64,000 nucleotides of DNA from Saprospiraceae bacterium UBA2329 (GTDB lineage Bacteria > Bacteroidota > Bacteroidia > Chitinophagales > Saprospiraceae), in the NCBI GenBank assembly GCA_002344975.1, contig DDUV01000053.1, positions 1 to 64,000 of the forward strand, in the 5' to 3' direction. The position numbers were made by a program, and so were the translations under genes. This document shows, one piece after another, positions 1-7,700 of the stretch; the first letter of the stretch is position 1; the number at the start of each line of letters is the position of its first letter. The notes under the pieces were generated by a model. That model ran no database searches, had not been told where the DNA came from, and was given only the letters and a program-made list of their open reading frames with translations.

Positions 1-10
1 CTTCCGATCT
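1..10. other. Probable sequencing-adapter remnant at contig end
   Basis: The first ten bases (CTTCCGATCT) are identical to the 3' end of the common Illumina adapter. A ten-base match at the exact first position of the window is unlikely by chance and suggests unremoved adapter at an assembly end, not genomic sequence. Bases 11-169 hold no gene; a short C-rich tandem tract with the unit CCCCTCACTCACTCA lies at about 137-177. Confidence 0.75.
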
Positions 11-169
11 ATGATTAGATAAGTAAACGTTTCATTTTAAGTGTCTTATCTAATCCTTTGGCCTAAAGAAAATGAACATTTATTTTTGCCCCACTACTTA
101 ATGTGGCGCGCAAATATAGGATTTCCAAGCTATTCCCCCTCACCCCTCACTCACTCACCCCTCACTCAC

Positions 170-424
170 TCACCCCTGGCCTCCCTCTTTCCTATGCGGA
201 TTCTTCGGCACGGGATCAGGACCCCAGGCGCCCCAGGGATGGCAGCGCATGATGCGTTTGAGGCCCAGCCAGACCCCGCGAAAAACGCCCCACTCTTCGA
301 TGGACTGAATCATGTAGTTGGAGCAGGTCGGCTCGAAGCGGCAGTTTTTGCCCATCAAAGGCGAAAGGAACCATTGGTACAGCCTGACGGGAAAGATGAA
401 AATGAGTTTGAAAAAGCGATTCAT
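170..424 (-). CDS. yidD: YidD membrane protein insertion efficiency factor
   Basis: This is an 84-residue YidD-family protein. The family is a small inner-membrane-associated factor thought to help YidC insert membrane proteins. The sequence shows the family hallmarks: an amphipathic N-terminus ending in YQWFLSPL, then CRFEPTCSNYM with its two cysteines, then the RIMRCHPW motif with a third cysteine. The length matches the usual 70-85 residues. The start at 424 puts MNRFFKLIFIFPVRLYQ at the N-terminus, as expected. It is transcribed away from mutA and is not next to rpmH or rnpA, its usual partners in many bacteria. The extreme C-terminus (HRKEGGQG) is unremarkable. Confidence 0.93.
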   Translation of the reverse strand: MNRFFKLIFIFPVRLYQWFLSPLMGKNCRFEPTCSNYMIQSIEEWGVFRGVWLGLKRIMRCHPWGAWGPDPVPKNPHRKEGGQG

Positions 425-520
425 GCGGCGAAGATAAGGCAGCCCGGCACAAAAAATGGAGGTTTATATCACACAAGCTTGAAATTTGCCATAACTTTAC
501 CCGTCACGAAAGCACATTGT

Positions 521-1705
521 ATGAACGCAGGTGAAAACTGGCTGTCGGAATTTCCTCCCGTTTCCAAATCGGAATGGACGGCACGCATGGAAAAAGAACT
601 GAAAGGCAAGCCTTTAGCAGATTTAAATTGGCATCTCGACTTGGATGACCACATCATTACAGCGCCTTTTTATCACCCGGAAGACCAGGCCGGCGCGCCG
701 CAGCCCATTCTCAGAAACAACCCCGACAACGACTGGGAAATCGGCGAGTACATCGAAGTCCAGCAAATGGACAAAGCCAACCAGGAAGCGCTCGAAGGCC
801 TGCAGGGCGGCGTGCAGGCGCCTTTGTTCCAATTGGGGCGCTCCATCAGCGATCAGGATATGGCGCAGCTCTTGCAGGGCATAGACGTTTCCATGATTTC
901 CACCCATTTTGGGCAGTACTTCCCCGGCAAAGACCCTCAGCGGCTCTTGTTTCAGTTTCACAGGGCGGCACAAAAACAGGGCGCGCAGGTAGCCGAACTC
1001 AAAGGCTCTGTTGATTGCGACCCCATCTTAGACTGGCCCGAACCGCCTTTCGATATGCAGGCCGACATGATTCGCTTTACAGCAGATGTGATGCCGCTGT
1101 TCAAAGTCATTCAGGTGAACGCCCGCCGCCTCCATTCCGGCCCCGAAAATACGGCCTGGGAACTGGCGTACACCATCGCCAAAGGCAGCGAGTATCTGGC
1201 GCAGATGGGGTTGCGCGGTCTGGATGCCGCTTTGGTCAATCGTCATTTGCAGTTTTCGCTTACGGTCAGCGCCAGCTATTTTGTAGAAATTGCCAAACTG
1301 CGCGCCCTCCGCATCCTTTGGAGCAATATCCTCGCCTCCTATGGCGCCAATGCCGATGCCGGCTGCACGGTGGAGGTACACCTGGCGCCGGAAACACAGG
1401 AAAAAGACCCCAACACCAATCTCATCAAAGCCGCCACGCAGGTCATGTCGGCGGCCATCGGCGGAGCAGACATCATCTATGTGCTGCCCTCCAATGCCTC
1501 GCTGTTGCAGCCCTCCGACGCTTTCACCCGGCGCATGGCCCGCAATGTGCAACACATTCTCAAAATGGAAAGCCACCTAGATCGCGTGCAGGACCCGGCC
1601 GCCGGCAGCTATTACATCGAATCGCTGACCGATATGTTGGTACAACGCGCCTGGGCTTTGTTTCAGGATGTGGAGGCCAAAGGCGGGTATTTGATGGCGG
1701 GATGA
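521..1705 (+). CDS. mutA: Methylmalonyl-CoA mutase small subunit, C-terminally short
   Basis: The product is the small (non-catalytic) subunit of adenosylcobalamin-dependent methylmalonyl-CoA mutase, which together with MutB interconverts methylmalonyl-CoA and succinyl-CoA. Recognisable parts are the N-terminal FPPVSKSEWTARMEKELKGK, the barrel region (ARRLHSGPENTAWELAYTIAKG) and the C-terminal DPAAGSYYIESLTDMLVQRAW of the MutA/MutB barrel fold. The reading frame is open upstream to 41, but that part has no family resemblance, so I chose the ATG at 521. At 394 residues it ends right after GGYLMAG, about 50 residues short of the small subunits I know from Bacteroidetes, and no mutB is adjacent. 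A damaged 3' end is possible. The acyl-CoA synthetase begins 22 bases downstream. Confidence 0.85.
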   Translation: MNAGENWLSEFPPVSKSEWTARMEKELKGKPLADLNWHLDLDDHIITAPFYHPEDQAGAPQPILRNNPDNDWEIGEYIEVQQMDKANQEALEGLQGGVQAPLFQLGRSISDQDMAQLLQGIDVSMISTHFGQYFPGKDPQRLLFQFHRAAQKQGAQVAELKGSVDCDPILDWPEPPFDMQADMIRFTADVMPLFKVIQVNARRLHSGPENTAWELAYTIAKGSEYLAQMGLRGLDAALVNRHLQFSLTVSASYFVEIAKLRALRILWSNILASYGANADAGCTVEVHLAPETQEKDPNTNLIKAATQVMSAAIGGADIIYVLPSNASLLQPSDAFTRRMARNVQHILKMESHLDRVQDPAAGSYYIESLTDMLVQRAWALFQDVEAKGGYLMAG

Positions 1706-1727
1706 TTTGATTAAAAACACTTATATC

Positions 1728-3425
1728 ATGGAAACATACAGAAACACCGATTTGAACAACCTACTTTCTTACTTCTACCAATGGGAAAGCGAAAAACCTG
1801 ATGCCGTGTTTATGCGGCAGCCCTACGGCAACACTTGGAAAACCATCACCTGGGCCGAAGCCGGCGCCGAGGCGCGACGCATAGCGGCAGCACTGGCGGG
1901 CATCGGGATGCAAGCCGGCGACCACATCGGCATCGTGTCGAAAAATTGCTATCACTGGGTCATCGCCGATCTGGCCATTATGATGGGAGGCTATGTTTCA
2001 GTGCCCTTCTACCCTACCCTCACGGCGCCGCAATTGGAACAGGTACTCCAACTCAGCCATTGCAAAGCGCTCTTCGTGGGCAAACTAGACAACTGGCCCG
2101 ACATGCGCGAGGGCGTACCGGCAGGCATCGAGATCATTCGCTTTCCGCAATACGAGGGCAACAGCGTAGTGGAAGAAGGCTGGCCCTGGGAAGGCTTGCT
2201 CGCTGCTTACGAACCCATTGCCGGCAATCCCGAACGCTCCTTGGACGAACTCTGGAGCATCCTTTACACCTCCGGCACCACCGGCGTACCCAAGGGCGTC
2301 ATGCTCGACTTTTTTGCCCCAGCCTCCCTGATGGAAAATGAGCGCCGCTACGACAGTCTCAAACTCTTTTCGGGTACCGAGCATCGCTTTTTTTCTTACC
2401 TGCCGCTCTGCCACATCGCTGAGCGACTTATTGTGGAGGGCGCCGCTTTGCTCACCGGCGGCGAGATTTCCTTTGCGGAATCTATCGAATCCTTTGCCAA
2501 AAACTTACAGGCCACCCGCCCTACCCTCTTCCTCGGCGTGCCGCGCATCTGGACCAAATTCCAATTGGCCATTCTGGAACGCATGCCGCAGAAAAAACTC
2601 GACTTGCTGCTGCGAATTCCCATCGTCAACACACTCGTTCGCAAGAAGATACGCGCAGGATTAGGTCTTGATAAAGCCCGCATCACGGTCACCGGCGCCG
2701 CCCCCATGCCCGACGCCGTCAAAAACTGGTACGCCCGGCTCGGTATCCATTTACAGGAAGTATATGGCATGACTGAAAACTGCGGCGGGGCCACGCTTTC
2801 GCCCCACGACGCCATCAAACCCGGCACCGTGGGCAAACCGCTGCCCAATGCCCGCGTCGGTATTGTGCCGGAAACCGGCGAAGTGACCATCCAACTGCCC
2901 TGGATGATGCGCGGCTACTACAACGAACCTGAAAAAACTGCCGAAACCCTGCGCGACGGCGTGCTCTACACCGGCGATCAGGGCGAATTGGACGAGGAAG
3001 GCTATCTCAAAATCACGGGTAGAATTTCGGATACATTTAAGTCGGCCAAAGGCAAGTTCATCGTGCCCGGCCCCATCGAGTGGAGTTTTGCCAAAAACAA
3101 CTATGTGGAGCAGGTTTGCGTAGCGGGTCTCGGTATTCCGCAGCCGCTGGCCTTGGTGGTGCTGTCCGACATCGGTAAGGAGGCAGAAGTGGAAAAACTA
3201 CGCCAAAGCTTGCAGGAAACATTAGATCACATCAACAGCCGGCTGCCCAACTACGAGCAACTCAAAACAGTAGTCGTTTTTCAACAGCCCTGGAGCGTGG
3301 AAAACGGCCTGCTGACGCCGACGCTCAAAATCAAACGCCACGAACTGAACCGGCGCTACCAACACTTATTTGCTCAATGGTACGAGCACAACGAACGCTT
3401 GGTGCTGGTGCGGACGGAAGAGTGA
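1728..3425 (+). CDS. AMP-dependent acyl-CoA synthetase (long-chain fatty acid--CoA ligase type)
   Basis: This 565-residue enzyme of the ANL superfamily activates a carboxylic acid, probably a fatty acid, to its acyl-CoA through an acyl-adenylate. The P-loop-like signature TSGTTGVPKGVML, the A5 motif YGMTENCG and the A7/A8 region YTGDQGELDEEGYLKITGR are all present. The domain order (large N-terminal domain, small C-terminal domain) and the length match the long-chain FadD/FAA group. A TTG at 1707 would add seven residues; the ATG at 1728 fits the conserved N-terminus better. It lies 22 bases after mutA and is probably co-transcribed with it. The exact substrate cannot be told from the sequence. 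Confidence 0.9.
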   Translation: METYRNTDLNNLLSYFYQWESEKPDAVFMRQPYGNTWKTITWAEAGAEARRIAAALAGIGMQAGDHIGIVSKNCYHWVIADLAIMMGGYVSVPFYPTLTAPQLEQVLQLSHCKALFVGKLDNWPDMREGVPAGIEIIRFPQYEGNSVVEEGWPWEGLLAAYEPIAGNPERSLDELWSILYTSGTTGVPKGVMLDFFAPASLMENERRYDSLKLFSGTEHRFFSYLPLCHIAERLIVEGAALLTGGEISFAESIESFAKNLQATRPTLFLGVPRIWTKFQLAILERMPQKKLDLLLRIPIVNTLVRKKIRAGLGLDKARITVTGAAPMPDAVKNWYARLGIHLQEVYGMTENCGGATLSPHDAIKPGTVGKPLPNARVGIVPETGEVTIQLPWMMRGYYNEPEKTAETLRDGVLYTGDQGELDEEGYLKITGRISDTFKSAKGKFIVPGPIEWSFAKNNYVEQVCVAGLGIPQPLALVVLSDIGKEAEVEKLRQSLQETLDHINSRLPNYEQLKTVVVFQQPWSVENGLLTPTLKIKRHELNRRYQHLFAQWYEHNERLVLVRTEE

Positions 3426-3449
3426 CGACGACGATGCGCGAGGTGCAGA

Positions 3450-3526
3450 CCGCTCGCGCGAGATTCTACCGCTCGCGCGAGGTTCTACCTCGTGCGGACT
3501 ATCTGCGGGGTTCAAACCCCGCTTAC
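3450..3526. repeat. Solo half-copy of palindromic intergenic repeat (family A)
   Basis: This gap between two genes contains two tandem copies of CCGCTCGCGCGAG(A/G)TTCTACC, followed by GCGGGGTTCAAACCCCGC. Each part is a short palindrome with a 3-5 base loop (GAGGT-TCT-ACCTC and GGGGTT-CA-AACCCC). The order and spacing match the left end of the longer elements at 49697 and 51991, so I read it as a solo end or decayed copy of the same repeat family. Confidence 0.7.
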
Positions 3527-3534
3527 GATTCTTT

Positions 3535-4698
3535 CTATTCTGCCAACTCCCTTGCCAGCCGCTCCATCATCTCCAGCCCAAGCTCCAACTGCGCCACCTC
3601 AATAAATTCATTGGCGCGGTGTGCCTGTGCTATATCGCCCGGGCCGCAAATGACCGCCTCGAAGCCCACTTCCGCAAACTGTCCCGCCTCGGCCGCATAC
3701 GCCACCGTAGCCAACTGCTCCACCCCGCTCAGCCTGCGAATGAGCGGCACCACGCTGCTGTCTTCGGGCGTGTCTAATGACGGCACCGGCGGGTGATGCA
3801 CCACCGTCTCAATGCGGGCGCCTGCGAAACGCTGCTGCAATGCTGTTTCCAATGTCCGGCTGTATGCCTCAAAATCCTGAATGATGTCCTCAATGCGATC
3901 TGCCGGAATACTGCGCACATCCCAATGAAAGCTGCACTTGTCGGCAATGACATTGGGAGCTATGCCGCCGCCGATGATGCCGGAGTGCAAAGAACTGTGA
4001 TTGGGGTGAAACCGGTCGTCGGTATGGCCGGCAGCAATCAGCGCGTCCATTTTTTGCTCCAACCAGGTAATCAAGCGGGCCGCAACGTGGATGGCGCTCA
4101 CCTCCTGCTTCACGCGGCTGCTGTGCCCCGCCGACCCGTGTACCGTTGTTTCCAATACGCAGATACCTTTTTGACCTACAATGGGTTGCATGCGCGAAGG
4201 CTCTCCGATGATGGCATATTTCGGCTTCTCGGTATAATGCGCATTGATGGCAGCCGCCAGCGCAGGCGCCGCCAGACAACCGATTTCCTCGTCGTAAGAA
4301 AAGGCAAAATACACCGGGCGTTTCAGGTCTGCCTGCTGAAATAACTCAATGGAAGCGAGGCAACAAGCCAAAAAACCCTTCATATCGCAAGAGCCGCGCC
4401 CGTAGAGTTTATCGCCCTTCAGCGTCAGCGCAAAAGGATCGGTATCCCAGGCCTGCCCTTTCACCGGCACCACATCCGTATGGCCGGAGAGAATGACGCC
4501 GCCATCCGTTTCCGGCCCGATGCGACAGTGAATGGAGGTTTTGTCTCCGGCTTCATTTTTTACCAAATGGTACTCTATGCCGTTCTTTTCCAACAAATTG
4601 CAAATGTATGCAGCAATGGAAAGGTTACTCTCGCCTCCCAAAACGGGAAAAGCGACGAGATCGGTCAGGATTTGAACGGCTGTTTCTATTCGCGTCAT
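3535..4698 (-). CDS. argE: Acetylornithine deacetylase (M20 family)
   Basis: This 387-residue M20-family zinc metallohydrolase most resembles ArgE, which removes the acetyl group from N-acetylornithine in arginine synthesis. The metal-binding motif SGHTDVVPV, the GRGSCDMKG segment and the DEEIGC motif carrying the catalytic glutamate are present in the expected order, followed by a dimerisation domain and a C-terminal PGDIAQAHRANEF segment with the last metal-binding His. The frame stays open to 4743, but MTRIETAVQIL (start at 4698) aligns with the family start and leaves a 34-base gap after the macroglobulin gene. Succinyl-diaminopimelate desuccinylase is a less likely alternative. Confidence 0.87.
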   Translation of the reverse strand: MTRIETAVQILTDLVAFPVLGGESNLSIAAYICNLLEKNGIEYHLVKNEAGDKTSIHCRIGPETDGGVILSGHTDVVPVKGQAWDTDPFALTLKGDKLYGRGSCDMKGFLACCLASIELFQQADLKRPVYFAFSYDEEIGCLAAPALAAAINAHYTEKPKYAIIGEPSRMQPIVGQKGICVLETTVHGSAGHSSRVKQEVSAIHVAARLITWLEQKMDALIAAGHTDDRFHPNHSSLHSGIIGGGIAPNVIADKCSFHWDVRSIPADRIEDIIQDFEAYSRTLETALQQRFAGARIETVVHHPPVPSLDTPEDSSVVPLIRRLSGVEQLATVAYAAEAGQFAEVGFEAVICGPGDIAQAHRANEFIEVAQLELGLEMMERLARELAE

Positions 4699-4732
4699 TT
4701 TTGAAATAATTTTTGCCTCAATACTATCTCGC

Positions 4733-7700
4733 TCAAATCGCATCCCGTCCTACCACCGAGACCCACTGTCCGGGCTGAGTAGCCGAAATAGATTGATCGT
4801 ACATGGCCTCGCAAAGCATAGCCGGCAGGTAGTAACGGCCCTGATAAGCCGCGTTGAGCTGCACCCGATACACTTTGGTTTCCCGCTCACGGAGATCGAA
4901 GAACGTGTTCACCCGGTCGTCGCGGATGTCAATGTAGTCGGCCCGGCTCGGCGACGCTACTCCATCAATGCCGTCCAAACGGGAATTGACGATCTCCCAG
5001 CCGGAGGGGAAGATTTGCGCCAGCGCCAGTTCTTTGTACGGAATGGGCCGGTTGCCGGGGTGCGTCACCGTCACCTCTGCATAAAAATCAGTGCCTTGGG
5101 CCAGATTGTTGATGTTGATCGGCGAGCCGTTCATTTGTTTGAATTGAACCGCAATTCTAAGGTCGTTGGCGGCGGCCTGCGATTCGCCCACTGCCGGCTG
5201 ACCGCGCAGGATGAGGCGCGCAAAGAGGACGCCTTTGCTCGTATTTTGCACCGACACTTCTTTTTTGGCGCCATCCACCGGCACTTTTACCTGCATGAGC
5301 GGCGAGGTAGAACCGGCGTTTACCAATGCCTGACTGCCCAATTGATAGCTGAATTTCAGTTCATTGGACGCGCCAGTTTGTCCCACATATTTGCCCACCG
5401 ACATCAAAGCCCAGGAGACGGTTTGGGTGCCGTACCAGCGCCCGCTGCTCAATTGTTCAGAGATGTATTTCACCAATTCCGCCGCGCCGGTTTTGTTGCC
5501 GGTTTGCAGCATGGTTTCCAAAATAATGGCCCGGTCGCGGAGGTCGGAACCGTAAGTGTAAGACAATTCGGTGTAAGGCTCGATTTTGCGACTGAGGTTT
5601 TTCATCACCTCTTTGGCAATTTCCTGCTTGCCGGCAGCGGCATAAGCGGCAGCCAGACTCCAACGGGCTTGCAAGGCTAATTTGGGCGATTCGCGCAGGC
5701 GGTTCATGGAGGCCATGTCGGGCGATTTGGCCAAAGCCATTGTATATAGACGGTAAGACTGGTTCAGCTCATAACTGCTCTGATTTCCAAAGCCGTATTC
5801 TTCCAATTTCGGGTCCCACAGGCGGGCTGCTTTTTTCTGGAATTTGAGCCAGTTGTCGAGCATATTGTCGGGTACGGCATAGCCCAGCGCTTTGGCTTCC
5901 AGCAGGAAGTGCCCTGCGTAGGAAGTGGACCACTGATCGGGCTGCTGCTCGCCGGGCCAGTAGGCAAAACCGCCGTTGGAAGTCTGGAATTTCTTCAGGC
6001 GCTCAATGGTGGCTTTGATGTTGTTCGGCACTGTTTTCTTCTGATTTTCATTGAGTTCTATCAAACGCCCGACGTACAATTGCGGGAAACCGCCCGACAG
6101 AGTTTGCTCCAAACAGCCATAAGGATATTGCAGCAGGTAGTCCAAACGCTCGCCCAAATTGATGGGCGGAATAGAAGACAACTCCAACACAGCCGAATTG
6201 GTACCGCTCATGCCGACGGCCTCAAAACTCTGTTTCCAGTTCTTACCCGCTTCGATGAGCTGCGCCACCACTTTGCTGACGTAGGGGTTCGGGTTGCGCA
6301 CCTGCACTTCTATTTCCTGACTGGCTTTTTCGCCGCCGCCCTCGGCTGTAATGCGGAAGCGGGCGACGCCGGTCATTTCTTTTACTTTGACTTCAAACTC
6401 GACCAACTGATCGCCGGGTTTGCTGAAAGACAGGCTTTGTTTGGAGCCGTTTACCGCATAGACAATGCCGCTCTTTTCGCTGATGGACACGCTGACGTCG
6501 CGTACTTTTTTGTCCATAGCAAACACATTGACCGGCACTTTGAGGGTTTCACCCGGACTGAGCACGCGCGGCACGGTAGCCAAAACCATGAGCGGTTTTT
6601 TCACCGGCGTGGTTTTTTCCACATGGCCATAAGCCCCGTTGTCGGCAGCTACCACCATCGTGCGCACAGAGCCTACATAGTTGGGAATCTGTATGTTGTG
6701 CGATTTTTTTTCACCTTTTTTCAAATAAAACGGCCCCAGATGCACCACCACCGGTTTGAAACGCATGGCATTCGCATTGGCGCCCGGCACCAAAGCCGCG
6801 TCGCCGCCGATGCTGAGAATGCGCCCGAGTTGGCCTCCATACGCCCCCAACACCATATCATATACATCCCAGGTGGTGACGCCCAGCGCCTCGCGGGCAT
6901 AGAATGATTCCCAGGGCGCCGGCGTTTTGAACCGGGTGAGATCGAGCAGGCCGTCGTCCACTACGGCAATGGTGTAAGCCATCGGGCGGCCTTTTTCTTC
7001 CGATACTTCTACCGCTACGGTGCTTTCCGGTTTCAGTTCATCGGGCATTTTTATTTTCGGCTGGAGGTGCGTGGCCGGGTCTTCCACCGAAACAGGCACC
7101 ACGCCGTACATGCGTATAGGCAGGTCGTTTTTGGTTTGAGCGTGCGGTTGCAGCAGCGAGATGTTGGCATACACGGTAGGCGCCATCTCGGGAGTAGCCT
7201 TGAAGCTGATTTTATTGTCGCCGGCCTTGGTATCCACCCAGAAGGATTGCAGCACGCGGGTTCCGTTTTCTATGGAAATCAGCGCTTTACCTGCCTCGCC
7301 GGCGGGAATGGTGAGCTGCACGTTGTCGCCGGTGTTGTATTTGGGTTTGTCGGCAGAGATGGTCAGCATGGCGGCGGCTTCCCGTTTGCCCTGCCCGTTA
7401 TCTTCATCCCAGGAGTAGCCCGCGTAGAAATAATCGCCGGTGCAATGGCCGCTTTCCGAGTCGCAGATGCGCACAAAATAACGCCCCCAGCGCTCCATCG
7501 TCACGCTCCATTCCGCTTCCCCCCGATTGCCGGTAGTGAAATCCGAGCGCAGTTCAACCTGCATGTTGTCGGCGTTGGTGAAACGCGCATTGTTGGAGTC
7601 GTCCACATCCCACCACCAATCGTTGGAGCTTTTGTAAATGGCTGCCGAGAGTTTGCGCCCGGGTTGCGGGTTGCCTTTTGAGTCCACGGCGAGCAGTTGG

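Noticed and set aside
41..520. Upstream extension of the mutA reading frame
   Set aside because: The extension shows no family resemblance and overlaps yidD on the other strand; the ATG at 521 starts the recognisable protein.
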